64,000 nucleotides of DNA from Marinobacter sp. F3R08 (GCF_018860425.1 NZ_JAHKPI010000014.1:930329-994328), one strand, 5' to 3'; positions 39,871 through 48,795 are shown, numbered from the stretch's first letter. The notes: generated by a model not told the origin, from the sequence alone. Numbers and translations: made by a program.

Positions 39871-42114
39871 TTATTCGGAATCGCGCCCGGAGCTTTTCTG
39901 TTTCTTGGCAAACATGGCCAGGGTCGTGGCGTAGATGGTGCGAACGTCACGGGCGAATTGCTCGACGGAATAGTCCTTTGCAAATTCGAGAGCTTGAGAG
40001 GCCAGTGTGCCGCGCAGCTCGTCGTCTTCCAGCAGTTTCCGGACCTGTGCCCGCCACTGATTCTGCTTTTCCGGAGTTTTGAAGCCGTTGAAGCCGTGCC
40101 GGACCACGTCTTCTATGCCACTGGAACGTACCGCCACTACGGGCAGTCCGGCGGCCATGGCCTCCAGGATCACCATGCCCTGGGTCTCGGATTTGGAGGC
40201 AAACAGGAAGGCGTCCCCCATCCGGTACCAGACAGCCATGTCCTCAGGGGGCACGGCGCCTGCCAGAGTGACGTGTTTCTGCAGATCGAGATCGTCTATC
40301 TTCTTCTGCAACCGGTCCTTCTGGTGGCCGTCGCCAATCATCAGGAAACGGAAGGGCACCTCGGTTTCCCGTCTCAGGGTAGCAATCGCCTCAATCATGA
40401 AGTCGATATTCTTCTCGTTGGAGAGTCTGGAAACACTGATGAATACCTTTTCGTCCTGGAGTCCCAGCTGGTTGCGCAGCTGCTCAATGTCCTCTTGCCG
40501 AACGTCCTGGAACTTCTGGTATTCAATACCGGTGGGTTGCACAAAGGTGGGGGTTTTCACCCCGATCATCCGCAGGTATTCCTCGGTGGAGTAGGTCGGC
40601 ACGATCACCCCGTCGCACTTGTTGGCAAAGCGTTTGATCAGGGCGTGAGAAATCAGGTTGCGGAACAGCATACCCGGCAAGGGCACAAAATGGGCATAGT
40701 GCTCCAAACGGGTATGGTAGGTGTAGATCGCCGGTATCTTGAGGGTGCGCGCCACGAAAAGCCCCAGAGATCCCAGCCAGAAGGGGTGATGCAGATGGAT
40801 GATATCCGGCTTGAACGCCCGGACGCGTTTGCGGATTCGGGCCAGAAAGATATTCGCCAGACGGAATTCCCGCTTCTCGCCCATGGCCAGAAGTGAAGGC
40901 ACTCGCAGCACATGGGCCTCGGCTTCCGGCTGGCCCTTGTAGCGGGGGGCAACCACCAGCAATTTGTCGCCGAGTGCTTCCAGGCCGCGGCGCAGACGTT
41001 CAATCGAAATCGGCACCCCACCAATGAAGGGCAGGTAGTTATTGGTAAACATGGCCACCCGCATCGGTTTTTCCAGCCAGGGGGCGGGGTCCAGGTCGTA
41101 ATCCGGGTAATAGTCCTTGCCGATGAAAATGGCGCCATACAGCTTGATTGTTATGGCTGAAAACAACGCCACGATCAAAAGGAAATTGAGGTAGCCGGTG
41201 TAGAACAGGGAATGGATAAAGAACCAGAGACTCTCCAGACGCTTGAGGATCGGGTGTTGGCCCACTTCCAGCCGCTGCAGGCTGTGGCTTACCTCACCGT
41301 CGGCTGTCACGTTGACCCGTACGTAGTGGTAAAAACTGGTGTCGTCGTTCAGCACCAGGCCACCGGCACCGCCGGTAGTGACAAATGTGGTGTTTCCCAC
41401 CACCTCTTCAGAGAACAGGGACAGATTGGAGGAAAACACCCGGTCCACATCGTGTTCGCTGATGGCCTTGAGCAATGCGTCCCGGAATTCTGGTGGGGCC
41501 AGATAATCGTCTTGCTGGTCAAACGGAGCGTTTTCGTCCGGATGCAGGGGTGGGTGGCCAATAAACAGGATCCTGGCCTGGCCGGTATCCTGGGCCAGTA
41601 AATCGTTCAGCCAGCGGATCTGCCAGCGCCAGGGGGTTTTACCGGTGCTGTCGAGAAAAATCAGTTGGCTATTGCCCACCTGAAGGCTGAAGAAATGCGG
41701 GCCGAAATGATCGTAAAAACGGAAACTGCCAAAATCTTCGTATTCGTGGGCACCGAAGGTCAGCAGGTAGGGGATGTCCAGATGGCTCAGGGTGCCGTAA
41801 AGCGCCCTGTACTTGTCCTCACCGCCGCCGCTGACCGCGTTGCCGGCCGACACCAGAAAGTCGAGCCCGGAGCCGTTAAGTTCCGGGATGATGCGGTCTT
41901 CAAAAATGCCTACCGAATTGTTGATGTTACCCACAACCGCAAAACTGAACGGCTCACCGGCCTGTATCCGGTGATGGATCTGCTCGACCTGCTCAGTGTG
42001 TTCGCCCTCGAAATCCTCAGTGAACAGGTTCAGGTAGGCTTTGTAGCCAACCAGCAAAATGACCACCAGCAGGCTCAGGTAGAACAGAAGCTTGAGTGGG
42101 TTTCGGAACATCAT
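39871..42114 (-). CDS. Degenerate metallophosphoesterase fused to GT4 glycosyltransferase
   Basis: A 747-residue, two-domain membrane protein. A helix at 8-30 anchors a calcineurin-like domain (about 50-285), followed by another helix (306-330). The GT4 glycosyltransferase (351-747) has GGVPISIERL, SRLSNEKNID and the E-x7-E donor site ETQGMVILE. In the phosphoesterase part the metal ligands look lost: GNIN replaces DxH, SAGNAV replaces GDxxD, GAHE replaces GNHE, and SSNLS replaces GHxH. Only the GHPPLH segment (186-191) is retained. The GT half resembles alpha-glucosyl-diacylglycerol synthases. It is translationally coupled (ATGA overlap) to the YbhN-type gene, suggesting an envelope glycolipid role. 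Confidence 0.82.
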   Translation of the reverse strand: MMFRNPLKLLFYLSLLVVILLVGYKAYLNLFTEDFEGEHTEQVEQIHHRIQAGEPFSFAVVGNINNSVGIFEDRIIPELNGSGLDFLVSAGNAVSGGGEDKYRALYGTLSHLDIPYLLTFGAHEYEDFGSFRFYDHFGPHFFSLQVGNSQLIFLDSTGKTPWRWQIRWLNDLLAQDTGQARILFIGHPPLHPDENAPFDQQDDYLAPPEFRDALLKAISEHDVDRVFSSNLSLFSEEVVGNTTFVTTGGAGGLVLNDDTSFYHYVRVNVTADGEVSHSLQRLEVGQHPILKRLESLWFFIHSLFYTGYLNFLLIVALFSAITIKLYGAIFIGKDYYPDYDLDPAPWLEKPMRVAMFTNNYLPFIGGVPISIERLRRGLEALGDKLLVVAPRYKGQPEAEAHVLRVPSLLAMGEKREFRLANIFLARIRKRVRAFKPDIIHLHHPFWLGSLGLFVARTLKIPAIYTYHTRLEHYAHFVPLPGMLFRNLISHALIKRFANKCDGVIVPTYSTEEYLRMIGVKTPTFVQPTGIEYQKFQDVRQEDIEQLRNQLGLQDEKVFISVSRLSNEKNIDFMIEAIATLRRETEVPFRFLMIGDGHQKDRLQKKIDDLDLQKHVTLAGAVPPEDMAVWYRMGDAFLFASKSETQGMVILEAMAAGLPVVAVRSSGIEDVVRHGFNGFKTPEKQNQWRAQVRKLLEDDELRGTLASQALEFAKDYSVEQFARDVRTIYATTLAMFAKKQKSSGRDSE

Positions 42115-43169
42115 CCGGCTCTCCTGCGATTGGTAACAAGTTCCCTCTGGAGGACCACCAGCCCGATAATCATGCCAAGGTAAATCGTCAGCAGGCGCCA
42201 GCAGACGATGACCAGTATCAGGTGATTACCCGAGAGGATATCCCGGAAGAAGCTGCCGAAAACACCCTCGGAAATACCGGAGGCTCCGGGCGTGGGGGAG
42301 AAATACATAATGAATGTGGTAACCACCAGTAAACCAACGGACACCAGGTAGTCCACATCGTAGTCGAGACTGGCCATCAACAACGCCGGAAAGCTGAACA
42401 GACTAAGCAGGAACACCGCAGTGAACAGAACCGACAGCCACACGAATACGGGCCTGCCGCGCAGATAGTCGCTGAAGCTACGGGAAAATCTAAGCATCTC
42501 CCTGCGAGCCTTGAACTGCCAGCGCCGGTGCCTCTGTTCACTGATCAGATGCCACCGGCGAGCTGTTTTGAGAATGCTGGTGAGCGGTCCTATCAGCCAG
42601 TGCGTCCGGAACAGCAACACGATGAAAAAGCCGAGGTAGAGCACGATGAAAATGGCCAGTGCGGTGCCAATATCGCCGGCAATGGTCGTGCCATCGAGGG
42701 ATGTCAGTGTGAGCAGGAAGATCGGCGTCAGGGTGAAGATGAACAATACCGCCAACACTGTCCGGATGGTGGTTGCTGCCGTCGCCCTGCCAACCGGGAC
42801 GCCATGCTGGTTGAGGAACCAGATCTGAGCGAAACCGCCACCGGTGGCCATGGGGGTGACGTTGGAGAAAAAGAGATTGATAAACACTAGCCGGAACATG
42901 GCCGGCAAGGGCAGGCGATGGCCCAGCGCCCGCAGAGTGAAATAGAGCCGCAGGCCATCCGAGGTGAAATACACCAGCAGCAAACCTGCCAGCGCCAGCA
43001 GTGTTTCCGGGGCAATCAGCCTGGCATCGAAGGTAATGCTGCGACCGGCAAACTGGTCGTAAACGGCGTACAGTCCGACGGCCGTAAGCGCCAGAAACAA
43101 CAGACTGAAAAGCGCCAGCCTTTTACCTGAGGCGCGCTGCGAATAGTTGATGTCAGAGGATTCAGTCAT
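42111..43169 (-). CDS. YbhN/lysylphosphatidylglycerol synthase-TM family membrane protein
   Basis: A 352-residue protein with about seven to eight membrane helices and no catalytic domain. The conserved FINLFFSNVTPMATGGG and the late SPTPGASGISEGVFG are typical of the LPG_synthase_TM (UPF0104) group. These proteins are possible lipid flippases or glycolipid partners and are often next to glycosyltransferases, as here. It precedes the GT fusion gene with a 4-base ATGA overlap. Confidence 0.88.
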   Translation of the reverse strand: MTESSDINYSQRASGKRLALFSLLFLALTAVGLYAVYDQFAGRSITFDARLIAPETLLALAGLLLVYFTSDGLRLYFTLRALGHRLPLPAMFRLVFINLFFSNVTPMATGGGFAQIWFLNQHGVPVGRATAATTIRTVLAVLFIFTLTPIFLLTLTSLDGTTIAGDIGTALAIFIVLYLGFFIVLLFRTHWLIGPLTSILKTARRWHLISEQRHRRWQFKARREMLRFSRSFSDYLRGRPVFVWLSVLFTAVFLLSLFSFPALLMASLDYDVDYLVSVGLLVVTTFIMYFSPTPGASGISEGVFGSFFRDILSGNHLILVIVCWRLLTIYLGMIIGLVVLQRELVTNRRRAG

Positions 43170-43172
43170 GGG

Positions 43173-43197
43173 CTGCCCGTCAGAGTTAGGCGGGCAG
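43173..43197 (-). other. Hairpin just upstream of the YbhN-type start
   Basis: CTGCCCG (43173-43179) and CGGGCAG (43191-43197) can form a 7-bp stem on either strand. On the minus strand the stem ends 3 bases before the ATG at 43169, so it could limit ribosome access. It may also act in termination of the upstream gene. Confidence 0.4.
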
Positions 43198-43234
43198 TTT
43201 ACAGGGTAGGGTGTGGTTGGTGTCCAGTGTCGGG

Positions 43235-44257
43235 CTAGTGGCCATACACCATCATGGTGGTGTTAGTAATGGCAAAGTCGGTGAACTGAACACTGCCAAT
43301 GCTGATGCCTCCCATTTTGAAGACTGGCATATCGATGTCTGCCCGGAACTCAACCTCGTGAACCGAAAGCCCTTCGTTACCCGTGGCGCTACTGGTGCCC
43401 CGTGACAGTTTCGCGGTAGCACTGGCCATGCCGAAGTGTCCCAGCGTGTCATCGCCCCGACGGTTATGAATCTGAAGGCCTTCAATCCCTACGGCGGCAA
43501 AGTTGAACAGCAGAATCACATCGGCGGCATCCCAGTTCAGGCTGCCGTTGGTGAGTTCAAAATGGGTATCCAGCTGAAGTTCAGAGCCAGACACCTGGTT
43601 GCCGTTCGCCAGAGTGCGGGTAGCACTGCCTTCGTTGCGGATTACCAGATCCGTCGGCCCGATGTGGCCCTGCAGCAGGATATCCGAGAACAGGGTCGCT
43701 GAACCCTCACTGCCTGAGCTGGTCACGCTGTCGATGGCCAATTCAAAATCCACTGCCTGCAGATAATCATCCAGACTGGTCGGATCGCCAGTGTCTGCGC
43801 CACCCAGATGCATCACCAGATCACCGCTGTCGAACTGCTTGCCAAAAGAGCCTGCGATGGAATACTTCGCCAGAGCATCGGCCACATCCGGATTGGTTGG
43901 GTCCAACAACCCCGAATTGGCCCGTCGGGCAATCTCTGAAAACCCGTGCTCCAGTACCTCCCCATCGCCGGCAATATCGATCGTCAGCTTCACGTTATCC
44001 AGCACGGTATCGTCTTTGCCGGATAACCTGAGCCCGTTCACGTTCAGCGAACCTTCATCAATCCAGGTGAAGCGATCAATGCTGAGTTTTGTCTCCAGCT
44101 CGATAGTGACCCCCGCTTGCCCGGTTACGCCAGACAGTGCCCCGTCATCGAGGGGCGTGAACTCGGCCCAAGCGGGCAGGGGTATCGACAGGGCCATTAC
44201 CCAGAGCGAGAGAGTGGAATAAGTGGTTGTTCGGCAACAGGCAAGTGGCAGAGTCAT
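43235..44257 (-). CDS. Secreted DUF6160-like protein, function unknown
   Basis: A 340-residue protein with a signal peptide (cleaved after PAWA, about residue 30). Right after it is the short motif DDGALSGVTGQAGVTIELE, seen in marine gammaproteobacterial secreted proteins. The rest is beta-rich and acidic, with no cysteine in the mature part, and may be a surface or outer membrane protein. Start ATG 44257 is chosen for the signal peptide; upstream frame to 44428 is unlikely. No function is known. Confidence 0.7.
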   Translation of the reverse strand: MTLPLACCRTTTYSTLSLWVMALSIPLPAWAEFTPLDDGALSGVTGQAGVTIELETKLSIDRFTWIDEGSLNVNGLRLSGKDDTVLDNVKLTIDIAGDGEVLEHGFSEIARRANSGLLDPTNPDVADALAKYSIAGSFGKQFDSGDLVMHLGGADTGDPTSLDDYLQAVDFELAIDSVTSSGSEGSATLFSDILLQGHIGPTDLVIRNEGSATRTLANGNQVSGSELQLDTHFELTNGSLNWDAADVILLFNFAAVGIEGLQIHNRRGDDTLGHFGMASATAKLSRGTSSATGNEGLSVHEVEFRADIDMPVFKMGGISIGSVQFTDFAITNTTMMVYGH

Positions 44258-44360
44258 GGTGGTCCCGACAGTCTGGTTTATTTGTTTTTTTGCGGAGAGC
44301 ACGCGAGCACTCTCCGGGCCGCAGGGGGACAGCACAACCAATGCAGCAATTCTGTGTTTT

Positions 44361-44375
44361 GTTACAGACTGTAAC
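44361..44375. promoter_or_regulatory. Palindrome GTTACA-N3-TGTAAC
   Basis: A perfect 6-bp inverted repeat with a 3-base spacer, in the 208-base gap between the DUF6160-like gene and the GntR gene. It lies 104 bases upstream of the first and so could be its operator. A second short repeat, CCTGTCACAGG, is at 44408-44418. Confidence 0.4.
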
Positions 44376-44465
44376 GATAGGCTGCCGGAGGGAAAACGTC
44401 TGTGAGCCCTGTCACAGGAAGATGGCATCGGAGAGGATAAGGCGCAGGTTGGCAGGCACTCAGGC

Positions 44466-45125
44466 TCAGGGACTCAGAGCCTGCTGGATAAGGCACTTCT
44501 GATGCTCCGCAAACTCCTGAATCAACGTCTGCGCTTTTTCGGTATCACGCGCCAGCACGGCCTGTGGCACATTGGCAAAAAACTCACTGGTCCGGGCCAC
44601 GCCCCGGCGATACCGGTCGGCACTCAGGTAATAGGCCCGGCTCACGGCGGGCTTGAAGTTCAACAGAGCTTCTGTGAGATACGGATTGCCCACAATCTCG
44701 CAGCAGATCTCCATCACGCTGAAACTTGCTTCCACCACTGCCGCGACATTTCCGGACGAATCTTTCATCTGCTCGGTCGCCGTGCTCACCGCTTGTAGCA
44801 TCGTCGATCTGTCACTCTCCTGCCAGCGCTCGCAAAGGCGGGCAGCCAGCATCATCAGCAAGTGCATGTACACATCGTATAGCTCAGACGCATGAGCCGC
44901 ATCCAGCCGGGTAGCAGAGGCACCTTTGCGAGGTGTGATCTCCACCAGATGCCAGCGCTCCAGGTTATACAGGGCTTCCTTTACCGAAGCGCGGCTGACC
45001 TTCAGTTCACCGGCCAGGGTGGCTTCCTGAAGGCGCTCACCAGGGCGAATCTGCCCTGTCATGATCCGGTCTGCCAGGAAATTGGCAATCTGCTCGGCCA
45101 GGGTATTGGGCACCTGAAAATCCAT
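44466..45125 (-). CDS. GntR-family (FCD) transcriptional regulator beside alkB
   Basis: A 219-residue regulator. The N-terminal winged helix (residues 8-75) shows LAGELKVSRASVKEALYNLE, followed by the helical FCD effector domain. It lies divergently 256 bases from alkB, the same arrangement as the GntR gene beside alkB2 of Alcanivorax. It likely represses alkB and perhaps itself through the TATTGT-N3-ACAATA site. The effector is presumably an alkane-derived fatty compound, by inference only. Confidence 0.87.
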   Translation of the reverse strand: MDFQVPNTLAEQIANFLADRIMTGQIRPGERLQEATLAGELKVSRASVKEALYNLERWHLVEITPRKGASATRLDAAHASELYDVYMHLLMMLAARLCERWQESDRSTMLQAVSTATEQMKDSSGNVAAVVEASFSVMEICCEIVGNPYLTEALLNFKPAVSRAYYLSADRYRRGVARTSEFFANVPQAVLARDTEKAQTLIQEFAEHQKCLIQQALSP

Positions 45126-45294
45126 AGAGGCTCTCTGAACAGGATGTAAACACCGACCCGATGCCCGGGTGGCAGACCCGGGCCGGCGCTGAAACGTGTG
45201 CGCATGAGTCTATCACAGCCGTTGAGTCCGACAGCGACAGAGCCACGACTTTGCAGGCATACCCAGGGCGATCAGGAATTGATCGAGTGTACGG

Positions 45295-45324
45295 TTGACG
45301 ACTGCTATATTGTAGGACAATAAT
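45295..45324 (+). promoter_or_regulatory. Predicted alkB promoter
   Basis: TTGACG (45295-45300) and AATAAT (45319-45324) are separated by 18 bases, 58 bases upstream of the alkB ATG. The hexamers are close to the sigma-70 consensus. The operator-like palindrome (45308-45322) lies between and overlaps the -10. Confidence 0.6.
45308..45322. promoter_or_regulatory. GntR-type operator in the alkB promoter
   Basis: TATTGT-AGG-ACAATA is a perfect 6-bp inverted repeat with 3-base spacer. Its TTGT-N3-ACAA core has the T-GT-N3-AC-A layout of FadR-subfamily GntR operators. It overlaps the -10 element, so binding would block transcription. Confidence 0.7.
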
Positions 45325-45381
45325 TTATGGGAGGCAGTTGATCAGAGTTTCACCAACACCATCCGATATGGAGAAAGCCCA

Positions 45382-46518
45382 ATGAGCACGACGCGCTTAT
45401 CGGTAAACCGCGAGGCAGCCCGCCGGCGGCTATTGCTGACCCTGAAAAAATACAGCTACATGATCGCCATGGTTCCGCTCGTTCTTCCTCCCCTGTTGCT
45501 GGCGGCGGGCCACGCGACCGGTCTCGTGAATCTGTTTTCCTGGGGCGTACCGGTTGTTGTCTTCGGGATTGTTCCGGTACTGGATCTGCTGCTTGGTAAG
45601 GACTCCATGAATCCGGACGAAGAAGCTGACGTGCCCCGGATGGGCGGCGAGTGTTTTTACAGGATAATGACCCTGGCCTGGGTGCCCGGCTTCGCGACCC
45701 TGTTGGTCTGGGGCATGCTGGAGATGGCTTCCGGTACCTTTAGTCCGGCAGGAAGTGCTGGCTGGATTGTTTCCATCGGAATCGTGGGCGGCCTGGGGAT
45801 CAACGTTGCCCATGAACTTATCCACAAAGACGGCAGGTTCGAAACCCGGGCGGGTGGTTTTTTGCTGTCGCTGGTTTGCTACGCAGGCTTCAAGGTCGAG
45901 CATCTGCGCGGCCATCATGTGAACGTCTCTACTCCGGAAGATGCGTCGTCATCGCGTTACAACCAATCCCTGTATAACTTTCTGCCTCAGGCTTACGTGC
46001 GCAACTTTCTCAATGCCTGGAAACTGGAGACCGAACGGCTGCAACGCAAAGGCCTCAAAGCCCTGAGCTGGCGCAACGAACTGATCTGGTGGTACAGCAT
46101 CAGTGCCCTGGTGCTGGCGGCCTTCACCATTGCTTTTGGCTGGCTTGGTACCGCATTTTTCCTGGGTCAGAGCTTCATCGCGCTCAACCTGCTGGAGATC
46201 GTTAACTACCTTGAACATTACGGCCTGCACCGCCGCAAGCTCGAAAACGGTCGCTACGAGCGCACCACGCCGAAACACAGCTGGAACAGCAATTACTTCC
46301 TGACCAACGTTTTCCTGTTCCAGTTGCAACGCCACAGCGACCATCACGCCTGGGGCAAGCGCCGGTATCAGATCCTCCGCCATCACGATTTCGCCCCGCA
46401 ACTTCCCGCCGGCTACGCTGCAATGGTTGTTCTGGCCCTGTTTCCACCGCTCTGGCGAAAGGTCATGAACCCGAGAGTCGAGGCCTACTACAGAGGCGAG
46501 GAACAACAGCTGGTTTAG
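45382..46518 (+). CDS. alkB: Alkane 1-monooxygenase
   Basis: A 378-residue integral membrane di-iron hydroxylase with about six helices. All histidine motifs of AlkB are present: HELIHK (144-149), EHLRGHH (173-179) and LQRHSDHHA (315-323), plus the NYLEHYGL signature (275-282). It oxidises terminal carbons of medium-chain n-alkanes using rubredoxin; no rubredoxin gene is in the window. The GntR gene and operator upstream suggest repression when alkanes are absent. Confidence 0.95.
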   Translation: MSTTRLSVNREAARRRLLLTLKKYSYMIAMVPLVLPPLLLAAGHATGLVNLFSWGVPVVVFGIVPVLDLLLGKDSMNPDEEADVPRMGGECFYRIMTLAWVPGFATLLVWGMLEMASGTFSPAGSAGWIVSIGIVGGLGINVAHELIHKDGRFETRAGGFLLSLVCYAGFKVEHLRGHHVNVSTPEDASSSRYNQSLYNFLPQAYVRNFLNAWKLETERLQRKGLKALSWRNELIWWYSISALVLAAFTIAFGWLGTAFFLGQSFIALNLLEIVNYLEHYGLHRRKLENGRYERTTPKHSWNSNYFLTNVFLFQLQRHSDHHAWGKRRYQILRHHDFAPQLPAGYAAMVVLALFPPLWRKVMNPRVEAYYRGEEQQLV

Positions 46519-46525
46519 CGTTCAA

Positions 46526-46555
46526 GGACAGGCAGATTGGGCTTTCTGCCTGTCC
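46526..46555 (+). terminator. Hairpin downstream of alkB
   Basis: GGACAGGCAGA (46526-46536) and TCTGCCTGTCC (46545-46555) form a perfect 11-bp stem with an 8-base loop, 8 bases after the alkB stop. A weak T-rich stretch follows further on. Likely a terminator. Confidence 0.7.
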
Positions 46556-46635
46556 CGACCTTGTTTTCCACCCTTGAAATTCCCTGAAACGCACGCAGGT
46601 ATAGCGTTTAAGTCTCGCGAAAAAGGGAAAATCTG

Positions 46636-47184
46636 ATGCCCAAGCATTTCGAACAGGCTCCCGGCCTCCACGAAGAACCGGTTCCCGAAACCGAAGGTTA
46701 CGTATTCAACCAGACCATGATGCGCATCAAGGAACCCGGGCGCTCAATGGACTTCTACACCCGAGTGATGGGCATGCGTCTGGTTCGCAAGCTCGACTTT
46801 CCGGAAATGAAGTTCACGTTGTATTTCCTGGCTTACCTGGACGACCGCCAGGCTGGTCTTGTACCACAGGACGATGCACACAGAACGACATTCACCTTCG
46901 GTCGCGAAGCCATGCTTGAGTTGACCCATAACTGGGGTACCGAAGACGACAACGACTTTGGCTACCACAATGGCAACGAGCAGCCCCAGGGCTTCGGCCA
47001 CATCGGTATTGCCGTACCCGACGTGTACGCCGCCTGCGACCGTTTTGAAAAACTTGGTGTCGAATTTGTGAAGAAGCCGGACGACGGCAAAATGAAAGGT
47101 CTGGCCTTTATCAAAGACCCGGATGGCTACTGGATTGAGATCCTGCAGCCAGACATGCTCGAAAAACAGCGTAAGGACGACTGA
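46636..47184 (+). CDS. gloA: Lactoylglutathione lyase (glyoxalase I)
   Basis: A 182-residue VOC-fold enzyme of the longer, zinc-type class. Metal ligands appear as Gln in NQTMMRI, Glu in [10 protein letters not shown], His in GHIGIAV and Glu in YWIEIL. It isomerises the methylglyoxal-glutathione hemithioacetal to S-lactoylglutathione; glyoxalase II then yields D-lactate. It is convergent with the EamA/lut operon, stops 6 bases apart. D-lactate might link it to lactate use, but this is inference. Confidence 0.92.
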   Translation: MPKHFEQAPGLHEEPVPETEGYVFNQTMMRIKEPGRSMDFYTRVMGMRLVRKLDFPEMKFTLYFLAYLDDRQAGLVPQDDAHRTTFTFGREAMLELTHNWGTEDDNDFGYHNGNEQPQGFGHIGIAVPDVYAACDRFEKLGVEFVKKPDDGKMKGLAFIKDPDGYWIEILQPDMLEKQRKDD

Positions 47185-47190
47185 TCTTCC

Positions 47191-48145
47191 TTACTCCGCG
47201 CCGGCCTCCTGGCCGGCTGCGGGCCTGCTGCCAAAGCGGGAAGCTACAATGACTGCTGCAGTCAGTATCAAGGCGCCCGCAATACCGATCGGCCCCAGAA
47301 TCTCTTCCAGAAACACCCAGGCCAGTAGTGCCACAAACAACGGTTCCAGTGTCACGATGATGCTGGAAAGTGTTGCCGGTGTGGTTTTCATGCCGGTGAA
47401 GAAACACACGTAGCCGATGCAGGTTGGCACCACGCCGACATAAACCACCATCAGCCAGTGTCTGAATTCCAGGCTTGCCAGCCCCTCGAATCCACCACTC
47501 AGGGCCACCACCGGCAACAACATCAATGCCGCGGTAAAGAAACAGATAAACGCCGTAGTAAACACCGGTGTGCCGGCGGAGCTGTAGCGACTGGTGAGGG
47601 TAAAGCCGGTGTACACGCAGGCGGCGAGTAAGGCGACAAGAATCCCGGCAAGGCGCAGGGTGCCACTGGTGTCCATATCGCTGAGCACCAGCATGGCCGT
47701 GCCGCCAATGGCGGCAATCAGTGACAGAACCGTGAGCAGGCCGGGCTTCTCTCCGAGTAGGGGGGGCGGCGAGAATGGCCACCAGTACCGGGGGCAGACA
47801 GAGCGCAATCAAAGTGGCAATGCCGGCACCAGTGAGGTCCACCGCGAGAAGGTAGCTGCCCTGGTAGAAAGCCTGGAAAAGGCCCAGCGCCGCCAGGGGA
47901 ATCAAGGCCTTTGGCGAGAGGCTTTTCAGTGAGCTTCCTGGTACCCGGGCGCCCGGGTTTGCACGTTCAAGGCGGACCTGTTCCCGCCGCATCAGCAGCC
48001 AGAAAAACGGCAGGGCGACCGCCAGTCTGAGGAACGCCAGCGTGATGGCCTGAAGGTCGGTACCGGTAAACAGAAATTTCGCAACAATCCCCGTGGTCGC
48101 CCAAAGCAGGGCGGCCAGGGCGATCAACAGGGCGCCTTGAATCAT
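47191..48145 (-). pseudogene. EamA/DMT-family transporter, frameshifted in a C7 tract
   Basis: Two overlapping frames together encode a ten-helix EamA permease. The first (from ATG 48145) reads well up to LPPVLVAILAAPP. The second resumes at LLGEKPGLLTV and runs to 47191. The junction is a run of seven C on the minus strand (G7 at 47760-47766). With six C the protein would be about 317 residues and intact. The start overlaps lutC by 4 bases (ATGA). It could be a real mutation, a phase-variable tract or a sequencing error. Confidence 0.82.
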
Positions 48146-48795
48146 TCAATAATCAACACAATCAGCTCTTTGGGACCGTGAACACCGTAAGCAAGGGTTT
48201 GCTCGATGTCGGCGGTTTTGGAAGGGCCCGAGACTAACAGGGCATTGGTCGGCATGCCAGCGGACCATTCCTGGGCCTTCATGGCTTCATGGAAGGTTGT
48301 GTAAAGCTCCGATGCCTTGAGCAGGGCAATATGCACCGGCGGCACCAGACTCATCAGCCGGGGTTCATCGTCCGTCGGCCACAGGATCAGCGAGCCGGTT
48401 TCGGCAATGCCACCGCGGGTGGAGGTAATACTGGCATCCACCTCGTTGAACAGATGAGGCCGCCAGCTCTCTATGGGCTCATCGTAGATCAGCAGTTCCG
48501 GCAGATCGTTGCGCCCGGCGTTGCGAAGAGACTGACCAATCTCGTGAGCCCTGGGTATCAGCAGGTTCCGTGCGCCACGGCTGGCCAGCAGTTCCGCTAA
48601 CCGTTCGATCCAGCTGTCCCCGGTGCAGTGGTGCACTTCGCCATGCACCGATTCGATCATTTTCTCGAACCGTTCGATACGCTCTGCGGTGGACCAGTCA
48701 TCCCGTTCGAGAACGGAGAAGTCACATTCCGGTACCGTCAGTTCGCCGCCGGCCCGGTCGCGCAGACGCTGAAGAATGGTGTCGCGGGAACTCAT
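48142..48795 (-). CDS. lutC: Lactate utilization protein C
   Basis: A 217-residue protein of the LutC/YkgG family. It has the conserved TRGGIAETGSLIL segment and VSGPSKTADIEQTLAYGVHGP near the C-terminus, the hallmark of the DUF162/LUD domain. It acts with LutA and LutB to oxidise L-lactate to pyruvate. Overlaps of 4 bases with lutB upstream and the EamA gene downstream indicate one operon. Confidence 0.93.
   Translation of the reverse strand: MSSRDTILQRLRDRAGGELTVPECDFSVLERDDWSTAERIERFEKMIESVHGEVHHCTGDSWIERLAELLASRGARNLLIPRAHEIGQSLRNAGRNDLPELLIYDEPIESWRPHLFNEVDASITSTRGGIAETGSLILWPTDDEPRLMSLVPPVHIALLKASELYTTFHEAMKAQEWSAGMPTNALLVSGPSKTADIEQTLAYGVHGPKELIVLIIE

Noticed and set aside
39553..40896. 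447-codon open frame antisense to the glycosyltransferase fusion and DUF523 genes
   Set aside because: It spans the ends of two well-supported genes and a promoter gap, with no domain or ribosome site.
44296..44320. Terminator hairpin CGGAGAG...CTCTCCG
   Set aside because: The T-run lies on the wrong side for either strand (upstream on plus, A-run on minus), and no gene ends there.
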